NCBI GenBank assembly: GCA_026984895.1
Contig: JALSRF010000232.1
Location: 1 to 13,340, forward strand
DNA: 13,340 nt
Reading direction: 5' to 3'
Source: Paracoccaceae bacterium
GTDB lineage: Bacteria > Pseudomonadota > Alphaproteobacteria > Rhodobacterales > Rhodobacteraceae
Part shown: one piece after another, positions 7,008 to 13,340 of the stretch
How the letters are laid out: each line of letters begins with the position of its first letter
Numbering within the stretch: position 1 is the first letter of the stretch
The notes under the pieces: model-generated
What the model saw: the letters and a program-made list of their open reading frames with translations, nothing else
The model's database searches: none
Told to the model about the DNA's origin: nothing
Made by a program: the position numbers and the translations under genes

Positions 7008-8513
7008 ATGGGCGCAAGGACCGATATCGTGATCGTCGGGAGCGGCATTGGCGGCAGCACCGTTGCCGCCGCGCTGGCGCCGAGCGGTCGCCGGATCGTG
7101 ATCCTCGAACGGGGAGAGCGGCTGGCCGATTGCCCGGAGGCGCGCGATCTCGAAGCGATCTTCGCACGCCACCATTTCCGCCCGGACGAGACCTGGTTCA
7201 CGCCTGCCGGGAGGGGATTCAACCCTGGCAACTACTACTGCGTCGGGGGCAATTCAAAGCTTTACGGTGCTGTCCTGGTTCGTTACCGGGCCGAGGATTT
7301 CGGCGCGCTCGGCCATCTGGGCGGTGTCAGCCCGGCCTGGCCGATCGGCTATCGGGAGATCGAACCCTGGTATCAGAGGGCCGAAGAGATGTTCGGCGTG
7401 CATGGCGATGCCTGCCAGGATCCTACCGAGCCGCCTCATTCGGGCACCTATCCCCATCCTCCGGTCCCCGACGAACCCGATATCGCCGATCTTCGGCATC
7501 GCCTGAAGCTGGCCGGGTGCCACCCGGCGGCGTTGCCGCTGGGGGTGGATGTGGAGAAATGGCTGGCCCGGGGGCAGACGCCCTGGGATGCCGTCCCCGA
7601 CACCACCGGCGCCAAGGCCGATGGCGAAAGCGTCGGGCTTGCGCAGGCGCTGAGCTACAGTTCGGTCACGCTTGAAACCGGCGCACAGGTGACCCGGCTG
7701 CTGACGGCAGCCGATGGGCGTGTGAGATGTGTCGAATACCGGCAGCACCGGCGCATCAGGCGCCTTGCGGCCCGGCTCGTCATCGTTGCGGCTGGTGCCG
7801 TCAATTCGGCCGTGCTTCTCATGCGTTCGGCCAATGACGATTTCCCTGCCGGGCTGGCCAATCGGTCCGATCAGGTGGGACGAAATTTCATGAACCACAA
7901 CACCACGGCCGTCCTGGCGCTGCACCCGCTGCGCCACAACCGGGCAGTCTACCAGAAGACCTTGATGATAAACGATTTCTACCTTTCCGGCGGCCCGGGA
8001 GGCGCCCCGCTTGGGAACATCCAGCTTCTGGGCAAGATCTCGGCGCCGATCCTGGCCGCCGCGGCGCCGACCCTGCGCCCGGTGGCGGGCTGGATCGCGC
8101 GCCGGTCGGTCGATTTCTACGCGATGAGCGAGGATCTTCCCGACCCCGAAAGCCGGGTGACGGTTTGTAGCAACAGGGTCGTTCTGGACTGGCGGCGCTC
8201 GAACCTCGAGGCCCACGCGGCGCTGGTGGCGCGGCTCGGGGCGCTCTTGCGTCGCGCAGGATTTCCCGTGATCCTGTCGCGTTCCTTCGATCACCGCACG
8301 CTGTCCCATCAATGCGGAACTGCCCGGATGGGGCGCGATCCGGGTGCCAGCGTCGTGGACAGATATTGCCGCAGCCACGATCACCCCAACCTGTTTGTGG
8401 TCGATGCGGGCGTCTTGCCGACATCGGCTGCCGTCAATCCGGCACTGACCGTTGCCGCGCTGGCGCTGCGGTGCGCCGATCATGTCAGACAGACGGGAAG
8501 TATTGCAGCATGA
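7008..8513 (+). CDS. GMC-family FAD-dependent oxidoreductase (glucoside 3-/gluconate dehydrogenase-like class)
   Basis: A 501-residue flavoprotein expected to oxidise a hydroxyl on a sugar or polyol. FAD binding is shown by the N-terminal dinucleotide fold, GSGIGG at 11-16 with the ribose-binding acidic Glu34 (ILERGE). VGGNSKLYG (79-87) corresponds to the loop that holds the flavin in pyranose 2-oxidase-like GMC proteins. At the C-terminus, SHQCGTARMG gives the likely catalytic His434, and TSAAVNPALT gives the partner Asn477. This His/Asn pair is typical of sugar-oxidising GMC enzymes. There is no signal or twin-arginine peptide, so it should be cytoplasmic. No GMC small subunit or cytochrome c partner is encoded nearby, and the electron acceptor is unknown. 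Its ATG lies three bases after the ATPase stop, with only weak Shine-Dalgarno sequence, which suggests coupling. The exact substrate and the carbon oxidised cannot be assigned. Confidence 0.85.
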   Translation: MGARTDIVIVGSGIGGSTVAAALAPSGRRIVILERGERLADCPEARDLEAIFARHHFRPDETWFTPAGRGFNPGNYYCVGGNSKLYGAVLVRYRAEDFGALGHLGGVSPAWPIGYREIEPWYQRAEEMFGVHGDACQDPTEPPHSGTYPHPPVPDEPDIADLRHRLKLAGCHPAALPLGVDVEKWLARGQTPWDAVPDTTGAKADGESVGLAQALSYSSVTLETGAQVTRLLTAADGRVRCVEYRQHRRIRRLAARLVIVAAGAVNSAVLLMRSANDDFPAGLANRSDQVGRNFMNHNTTAVLALHPLRHNRAVYQKTLMINDFYLSGGPGGAPLGNIQLLGKISAPILAAAAPTLRPVAGWIARRSVDFYAMSEDLPDPESRVTVCSNRVVLDWRRSNLEAHAALVARLGALLRRAGFPVILSRSFDHRTLSHQCGTARMGRDPGASVVDRYCRSHDHPNLFVVDAGVLPTSAAVNPALTVAALALRCADHVRQTGSIAA

Positions 8514-9271
8514 CAGGAGTAGCCCTTGTCACCGGAGGCCAGCGCGGCATCGGGTTCGGGATTTCCCGGGCCCTGTGCGCAGCCGGTTTTTGCGTGGCCA
8601 TGACCGCGCGCAGCAGCCCTGACGATCCGGCGGTAGCCCATGCCCTGGCCGTTCTCGGCCCCACCGCGCGCTATTATCGGCACGACATGCGCGATATCCA
8701 GGCGGTGCCCGCCCTGCTGGATGCGATCGAGGCCGATCTGGGGGCGCTCACGACATTCGTATCCAATGCCGGCGTGTCCGCGCGCCGGCGTGGCGACATG
8801 CTTGATATCGCGCCGGAGGATTTCGATTTCGTGCAGGAGGTAAATCTGCGCGGCGCCTTCTTTCTGGCGCAGGACGCGGCGCGACGCATGCTGGCACACC
8901 CGTCCCCGAAACCGTATCGCTCGCTGCATCTCGTGACCTCCGTCAGCGCTGCCATGGTGTCGATAGAGCGTGCCGAATACTGTATCTCGAAAGCCGGCGC
9001 CTCGATGATGGCGCGGGCCTTCGCCGTCCGGCTTGCGCCCCACGGCATCGGGGTTTTCGAATTGCGCCCCGGCATCGTGGAAACCGGCATGACGGCGGGC
9101 GTGAAGGACAGTTACACGTCCCGGATCGAGGCCGGGCTGGTGCCGGCGTGCCGGTGGGGCCAGCCCGAGGATATCGGCGAGATCATCGTGCCGCTGGCCT
9201 GCGGGCGGGCCGGCTTTGCAACCGGTGCGGCCATACCCGTGGACGGCGGTCTTTCCATTCCACGGCTATGA
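8510..9271 (+). CDS. Short-chain dehydrogenase/reductase (PRK12745-like; often misnamed 3-ketoacyl-ACP reductase)
   Basis: A 253-residue classical SDR that would interconvert an alcohol and a ketone using NAD(P). The cofactor motif TGGQRGIG is at 8-15 and NAG at 86-88. The catalytic tetrad appears complete: Asn112 in EVNLRG, Ser144, Tyr157 and Lys161 in the YCISK motif. The segment around Ser144-Lys161 and the C-terminal VDGGLSIPRL ending match the subgroup usually labelled 3-ketoacyl-ACP reductase (PRK12745). Members of that subgroup often sit in carbohydrate clusters, so fatty-acid synthesis is unlikely here. No acyl-carrier protein or other fatty-acid gene is adjacent. The ATG at 8510 overlaps the first GMC gene's stop (ATGA), with GGGAAG nine bases upstream. 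Lying between two flavin dehydrogenases, it may oxidise a second hydroxyl or reduce a keto intermediate. Confidence 0.9.
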   Translation: MTGVALVTGGQRGIGFGISRALCAAGFCVAMTARSSPDDPAVAHALAVLGPTARYYRHDMRDIQAVPALLDAIEADLGALTTFVSNAGVSARRRGDMLDIAPEDFDFVQEVNLRGAFFLAQDAARRMLAHPSPKPYRSLHLVTSVSAAMVSIERAEYCISKAGASMMARAFAVRLAPHGIGVFELRPGIVETGMTAGVKDSYTSRIEAGLVPACRWGQPEDIGEIIVPLACGRAGFATGAAIPVDGGLSIPRL

Positions 9272-9278
9272 GGGCGAC

Positions 9279-10871
9279 ATGACGAAGACGTTCGATTTCA
9301 TCATTGTCGGGGGCGGTTCGGCCGGCTGCGTTCTGGCGGCCCGACTGTCGGAGGACCCCGCCGCCGAGGTGCTGCTGCTTGAGGCCGGAGGCCACGATCG
9401 GCATCCGTTGTATCACTTTCCGGCGGGCTTTGCGAAAATGACCAGGGGGATCGGTTCCTGGGGGTGGGAGACCGTTGCCCAACGTCACATGAAGGGTCGG
9501 GTATTCAACTATACCCAGGCCCGCGTGATCGGCGGCGGCTCCACCATCAATGCCCAGATCTATACCCGCGGAAATCCGCAGGATTATGACGAATGGCTGC
9601 AGATGGGATGTGTCGGCTGGGGCTACGAGGACGTGCTGCCCTATTTCCGCAAGGCCGAGGACAACGACACCTGGGAAAACCGTTTCCATGGCAAGGGCGG
9701 CCCGCTGGGAATCAGCCGCCCGGCCGCCCCGCTGCCCATATGCGAAGCCTATTTCGAGGCCGCCGCCGCCCTGGGCATTCCGCGCAATGAGGATGTCAAC
9801 GCAGAGAAACAGGATGGCGTGGCCTATTATCAGCTGACCCAGCGCAACGCCCGGCGTTCCTCTGCGGCCATGGCCTATCTTGCCCCCAACCGCAGGCGGC
9901 GCAACCTGACCGTGCGAACCGGTGCGCAGGTGCGCAGGCTGCTGATCGACAAGGGACGGGCGAGCGGGGTCGAAATGATGGACGGCACCCGCATTTCCGC
10001 CGGGCAGGAGGTGCTGCTTTCATCGGGGGCCATCGGCTCTCCCAGACTTCTGCAGCTTTCGGGGATCGGCCCGGCCGATCACTTGCGTGCTCTCGGGATC
10101 GACGTGGCAATCGATCAACCCCAGGTCGGAGAGAACCTGCAGGATCATCTGGACCTCTATTGCATCTGCGAACTGTCGGGCCCCTACAGTTACGACCGGT
10201 ACGCCAGACCGTGGTTTGCCGCGCTTGCCGGGGTGCAATACCTGCTGACGCGCAAGGGGCCGGTGGCCTCTTCCCTCTTCGAAACCGGGGGGTTCTGGTA
10301 TGCCGACCCGGATGCACGCTCGCCGGATCTGCAATTCCACCTGGGGCTGGGCACCGGTATCGAGAAGGGCGTCGCGGCCATGCCGCAGGGGGGCATCACG
10401 CTCAATTCCTGCTATCTGCGTCCGGGGTCGCGCGGCACTGTCCGCCTGGCCAGCGCCGATCCGGCCGCGCCGCCGCTGATCGACCCGGGCTATCTTGGTG
10501 AGCCCAGAGACCGCGAAATGTCGATCCGGGGTCTGAAGCTGACCCAGGAGATTCTTGCGCAAGAGCCTCTCAGGCGTTTCATCCTGGCCGAACGCTTGCC
10601 AGGACCGCAGGTGCGCAGCGACCAGGACTATTTCGACTACATCTGCCGACATTCCAAGACCTCGCATCATTGCGCCGGCACCTGCCGTATGGGAAGCGAC
10701 GATGCAGCGGTCGTCGATCCGCGCCTGCGGTTCAATGGAATCGAAGCGCTGCGGATCGTCGACAATTCGATTCTGCCCAGCGTGATTTCCTCCAACACCA
10801 ACGCCGTGGCCATCATGATCGGCGAAAAGGCCGCCGACATGATCCGCGCAGACAACGGGATGACAACATGA
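9279..10871 (+). CDS. GMC-family FAD-dependent dehydrogenase (choline/alcohol dehydrogenase class)
   Basis: A 530-residue flavoprotein that would oxidise a primary or secondary alcohol. The FAD fold starts at GGGSAG (11-16), with LLEAGG (33-38) marking the ribose-binding acidic residue. RVIGGGSTIN (82-91) is GMC signature 1, and SSGAIGSPRLLQLSGIGP (248-265) is signature 2. At the C-terminus, HHCAGTCRMG gives the probable catalytic His464, and NTNA gives Asn508 as the second active-site residue. It belongs to the BetA/AlkJ branch and so differs clearly from the other GMC protein upstream; they are not a recent duplication. No signal peptide is present. The start at 9279 follows the SDR stop by seven bases, with GAGGG just before it. 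An upstream in-frame extension overlaps the SDR and lacks family sequence. Together with the ALDH it could perform a two-step alcohol-to-acid oxidation, as BetA and BetB do, but choline itself is not implied. Confidence 0.9.
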   Translation: MTKTFDFIIVGGGSAGCVLAARLSEDPAAEVLLLEAGGHDRHPLYHFPAGFAKMTRGIGSWGWETVAQRHMKGRVFNYTQARVIGGGSTINAQIYTRGNPQDYDEWLQMGCVGWGYEDVLPYFRKAEDNDTWENRFHGKGGPLGISRPAAPLPICEAYFEAAAALGIPRNEDVNAEKQDGVAYYQLTQRNARRSSAAMAYLAPNRRRRNLTVRTGAQVRRLLIDKGRASGVEMMDGTRISAGQEVLLSSGAIGSPRLLQLSGIGPADHLRALGIDVAIDQPQVGENLQDHLDLYCICELSGPYSYDRYARPWFAALAGVQYLLTRKGPVASSLFETGGFWYADPDARSPDLQFHLGLGTGIEKGVAAMPQGGITLNSCYLRPGSRGTVRLASADPAAPPLIDPGYLGEPRDREMSIRGLKLTQEILAQEPLRRFILAERLPGPQVRSDQDYFDYICRHSKTSHHCAGTCRMGSDDAAVVDPRLRFNGIEALRIVDNSILPSVISSNTNAVAIMIGEKAADMIRADNGMTT

Positions 10872-11230
10872 TCCGGCACATCGTTCTGATCCGCTTCAAC
10901 GAAGACATCGCCGAATCCGAGATCGCCGATATCTGGCAGGACCTGCACGCCCTGAACGGCCGGGTTCCGGGCCTTCTGGCGATGCACGCCGGTCGCAGCG
11001 AGAGCCCGGAAAAGATCGAGCGCGGCTATCTGCACGGGTTTACCGTCGATTTCGAGGACTGGGAGGCGCTTGCCGTCTATCAGGCGCATCCCGATCACAA
11101 GCGGCTTGGCGCGCGCCTTGTCGCCAATGCACGCGGCGGGATTGACGGCATCCTCGTCTTCGATCTGCCCTTCGAGCCCGCCTCTGCCGAGGCAATCGAC
11201 GACCGGCCGGGGAGCGCGGACAGATGCTGA
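10868..11230 (+). CDS. Dabb-domain (stress-responsive A/B barrel) small protein
   Basis: A 120-residue protein made almost entirely of one ferredoxin-like Dabb domain (about residues 1-102). The pattern is clear: a first strand IRHIVLIRF, a helix, a GLLAMHAGR strand, SPE, then RGYLHGFTVDF, ALAVYQAHPDHK (about 67-78) and a final ILVFDL strand. Dabb proteins form small dimeric barrels. Some act as cyclases or lyases on polyketides (olivetolic acid cyclase) and many have no known role. In sugar clusters they are often seen beside oxidoreductases. The conserved histidines around 74-77 are candidate functional residues. The gene starts inside the second GMC gene's stop (ATGA), with GGGA seven bases upstream, and its last seven bases overlap the DUF993 gene. 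Tight coupling on both sides implies a shared pathway step. The C-terminal tail after residue 102 is not conserved-looking. Confidence 0.85.
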   Translation: MIRHIVLIRFNEDIAESEIADIWQDLHALNGRVPGLLAMHAGRSESPEKIERGYLHGFTVDFEDWEALAVYQAHPDHKRLGARLVANARGGIDGILVFDLPFEPASAEAIDDRPGSADRC

Positions 11231-12387
11231 AACTGCCGGCCCCGGAGGGGCGACTGGAACCCTACCGGATCGGCGGACGGGCACTGTCCCCGCGCGCCCC
11301 GCGCGTGGCGCTTTCCCGGACGGCATTTGCTGCCGCGCATGTGGTCTCGGACCCGCTGGCCGAGCGCAACCCCTGGGTCGGCCGCCCGGCGGTGGACTGG
11401 GACAACACCCTGCGGTTTCGCCACTGGTTGTGGGATCAGGGCCTGGGTCTTGCCGAAGCGATGGACACGGCCCAGCGCGGCATGGGTGTCGACTGGCAGA
11501 CGGCGCGCGAACTGATCGAACGCACCATGGCCGAAGCCAGGGCCCACCCCATGCGTCCGCGCGTGGCCTGCGGCGCGGGGACCGATCACCGGCCCGCCGA
11601 ACGGCTGGACAGCGCCGCGGCCATCGAGGCGGCCTATGCGGAACAGATGGAGGCCATCGAGGCGGCCGGCGGTCAGATCATCGTGATGGCCTCGCGGGCC
11701 TTCCCGGCCATGGGGGCAAAGCCCGAAACCTATGCCCGTGTCTATGCCCGGTTGCTGGATCAGGCGGCCCGGCCGGTGATCCTGCACTGGCTGGGTCACA
11801 TGTTCGACCCGGCCCTGAAGGGATACTGGGGCACGCAAGACGTGGCGGCGGCCTCCGAGGTGGTGCTGGGGATCATTGCGGAAAATCCCGGCAAGGTGGA
11901 CGGGATCAAGGTATCGCTGCTCGATCGCGCGCATGAAGAAGCCTTGCGCAGCCGCCTGCCCGGGGGCGTGCGTCTTTATACCGGCGACGATTTCAACTAT
12001 GCCGACCTCATTGCCGGAGACGGCAATCATCATTCGCACGCCCTGCTTGGCATATTCGCGGCCATTGCCCCGGCGGCCAGCCGGGCCCTGGAGGCGCTTG
12101 CCCGGGACGACATGGCGGCCTATCGGGAGCTTCTGGCCCCCACCGTGCCGCTTTCGCGAGAAATCTTCCGCGAACCGACACGGTTTTACAAGGCCGGTAT
12201 CGCCTTTCTGGCCTGGCTGAACGGCATACAGAGCCATTTCATCATGCCGGCGGGTTTTCAATCGGCGCGAGACATCACCCATTATTCCGTGGTATTCCGG
12301 CTGGCGGATCGGGCGGGCCTGCTGTATCGGCCCGATCTGGCCGAAGCGCGCATGAAGCTGTTGTTGAAACTGCACGGAATCGGGTGA
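11224..12387 (+). CDS. DUF993 family protein (dihydrodipicolinate-synthase-like TIM barrel)
   Basis: A 387-residue protein recognised as DUF993 (PF06187), which is distantly related to the dihydrodipicolinate synthase/N-acetylneuraminate lyase aldolases. Its function is not established. Visible family features are DNTLRFRHWLWDQGLG (60-75), VACGAGTDH (114-122), ILHWLGHMFDP (186-196), VDGIKVSLLD (225-234) and TGDDFNYADLI (253-263). Lys229 in the GIK motif lies where the Schiff-base lysine of class I DHDPS-like aldolases would be, suggesting a retro-aldol or dehydration step on a keto-sugar. That assignment is inference. The start at 11224 has GGGGAG (11209-11214) nine bases upstream and overlaps the Dabb gene by seven bases. 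The protein is full length for the family. It follows the oxidoreductases directly, consistent with acting on their product. The LacI-type gene begins 12 bases after its stop. Confidence 0.85.
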   Translation: MLKLPAPEGRLEPYRIGGRALSPRAPRVALSRTAFAAAHVVSDPLAERNPWVGRPAVDWDNTLRFRHWLWDQGLGLAEAMDTAQRGMGVDWQTARELIERTMAEARAHPMRPRVACGAGTDHRPAERLDSAAAIEAAYAEQMEAIEAAGGQIIVMASRAFPAMGAKPETYARVYARLLDQAARPVILHWLGHMFDPALKGYWGTQDVAAASEVVLGIIAENPGKVDGIKVSLLDRAHEEALRSRLPGGVRLYTGDDFNYADLIAGDGNHHSHALLGIFAAIAPAASRALEALARDDMAAYRELLAPTVPLSREIFREPTRFYKAGIAFLAWLNGIQSHFIMPAGFQSARDITHYSVVFRLADRAGLLYRPDLAEARMKLLLKLHGIG

Positions 12388-12399
12388 ACACTGGGCAGC

Positions 12400-13340
12400 A
12401 TGGCCAAGAGACCGACGATATTGAGTGTAGCGCGCCAGGCCGGCGTGTCGAAATCCACGGTCTCTCTGGTGTTGCAGAACAGCAAGAAGGTAAAGCCATC
12501 GACACGCAAGGCGGTCGAGCGGGCAATGGTGGAACTGAACTATGTCTACAACCGTTCTGCGGCCAATCTGCGCAAGGCGAGGACGGAACTTGTCGGCCTT
12601 GTCATCAACGACCTCTGCAATCCCTTTTTTACCGAATTTGCGGCCAGCGCGCAGATGGCTCTGGCCGAGGCTGGCTATTCCACGGTCATTGCCAACACCA
12701 ACGAGAATGGCGAACTGCAGGCGGAAGTGATCTCGTCGATGATCGAACACGGCGTGGCGGCCTTTCTGATTTCACCCGCCTATGACGAGGACAACCGGGC
12801 TTTCGATCTGATCGAACGGGCCGGCGTGCCGGCGATACAGGTTCTGCGCCGTGCCGACGATCGGATCGACCTGTTTCCCCATGCCTCGCCCGATTACCTG
12901 ATGGGCAGCGCGCTGGCCACCCGGCACCTGATCGAACTGGGCTGCAGCAGGATCGCTTTTGTCGGCGGTCTGGAAGAACGCGAGGTGACGGAGCGCCGCA
13001 CACAAAGCTATCGCCTGGCGCTGCTGGAGAAGCAGATGAAGCCGCGCGTGTTTCCCGGCCGGCCAACCCGAAGCTTCGGCCGCGAAATGGCCCATCTTCT
13101 GCATCGCGATCACCCGGGTATCCATGCGGCGCTCTGTTTCAACGATCTCGTGGCCATGGGGATGCTTGCGGGATTTGCCGAACTGGGGGTCGAGGTCGGC
13201 CGCGATTTCCGCCTTGTCGGTTTCGACGATATCGAAGAATGCTCACTGGCCCACCCGCGGCTGAGCTCGGTTCACTGCGGCATCTCAGAATTCGGCAGCA
13301 ATGCAGCGCAAGCCGTCGTGAAATGGATCACCGAGGAAAG
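12400..13340 (+). CDS. LacI-family transcriptional regulator (3' end outside window)
   Basis: 313 residues are visible without a stop; perhaps 20-30 residues are missing at the C-terminus. The N-terminal helix-turn-helix (about residues 6-25, ILSVARQAGVSKSTVSLVL) and the hinge helix NRSAANLRKA (51-60) with minor-groove Leu57 are those of LacI/GalR repressors. The periplasmic-binding-protein-like effector domain follows from VGLVIND (65-71). It contains VGGLEERE (188-195), Arg200, FNDLVAMG (247-254) and GFDDIEE (274-280). Arg200 and the Asp in GFDD match sugar-contacting positions in LacI, so the effector is probably a sugar or sugar-like compound. The gene lies 12 bases after the DUF993 gene with no terminator between and only a weak ribosome site (GGGCAG), suggesting low-level read-through expression and autoregulation. 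It probably represses this cluster. No convincing operator was found in the window. Confidence 0.92.
   Translation, partial: MAKRPTILSVARQAGVSKSTVSLVLQNSKKVKPSTRKAVERAMVELNYVYNRSAANLRKARTELVGLVINDLCNPFFTEFAASAQMALAEAGYSTVIANTNENGELQAEVISSMIEHGVAAFLISPAYDEDNRAFDLIERAGVPAIQVLRRADDRIDLFPHASPDYLMGSALATRHLIELGCSRIAFVGGLEEREVTERRTQSYRLALLEKQMKPRVFPGRPTRSFGREMAHLLHRDHPGIHAALCFNDLVAMGMLAGFAELGVEVGRDFRLVGFDDIEECSLAHPRLSSVHCGISEFGSNAAQAVVKWITEE

Noticed and set aside
5940..7175. A 411-codon minus-strand frame opposite the ATPase gene
   Set aside because: The + strand holds every ABC ATPase motif in order; the antisense product is not recognisable as a protein family.
8510..9271. Assigning the SDR as FabG in fatty-acid synthesis
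   Set aside because: The sequence matches the PRK12745-like subgroup, and the neighbours are sugar-transport and oxidation genes with no acyl-carrier protein or other fatty-acid genes.
9279..10871. Calling the second GMC gene betA and the ALDH gene betB (choline to glycine betaine)
   Set aside because: The two genes are about 6.5 kb apart with a sugar-type importer between them. No BetI, BetT or choline ABC binding protein is present, and GMC/ALDH substrates cannot be set by family motifs alone.

Overview
The window is a dense, GC-rich bacterial catabolic gene cluster with every recognisable gene on the + strand. Codon use, gene order and protein families (a GtsABC/UgpC-like sugar importer, GMC dehydrogenases, a PRK12745-type short-chain dehydrogenase) suggest an alphaproteobacterium, most likely Rhodobacterales. 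That placement is by resemblance only. No tRNA, rRNA, insertion sequence, CRISPR array or phage gene was seen.

Layout. Positions 1-2721 carry a CoA/oxidation module: the C-terminal end of an acyl-CoA:acetate/3-ketoacid CoA-transferase, a crotonase (enoyl-CoA hydratase family) and an aldehyde dehydrogenase, joined by ATGA stop/start overlaps. Positions 2763-7004 encode a complete carbohydrate ABC importer: periplasmic binding protein, two inner-membrane permeases and a MalK/UgpC-type ATPase. A 12-bp stem-loop separates the binding-protein gene from the first permease gene. Positions 7008-12387 hold a tightly packed enzyme block: a GMC flavoprotein, a short-chain dehydrogenase, a second and different GMC flavoprotein, a small Dabb-domain protein and a DUF993 protein (TIM-barrel, dihydrodipicolinate-synthase-like). 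The last gene, from 12400 to beyond the window end, is a LacI-family repressor in the same direction.

How the genes may work together (inference). A sugar, polyol, cyclitol or glycoside is imported and oxidised in the cytoplasm by the two flavoproteins and the SDR. The oxidised product is cleaved or rearranged by the DUF993 protein with help from the Dabb protein. A resulting aldehyde is oxidised to an acid by the ALDH, and the acid is activated and processed by the CoA-transferase and crotonase. No sugar kinase, sugar-phosphate isomerase or Gfo/Idh dehydrogenase is present in the window, so the route looks oxidative and non-phosphorylative. I do not recognise this exact gene set as a named pathway, and its substrate cannot be read from the sequence. 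The LacI-type protein probably senses the substrate or an intermediate. The main promoter and operator are probably upstream of position 1 or hidden in the 41-bp gap before the binding-protein gene.
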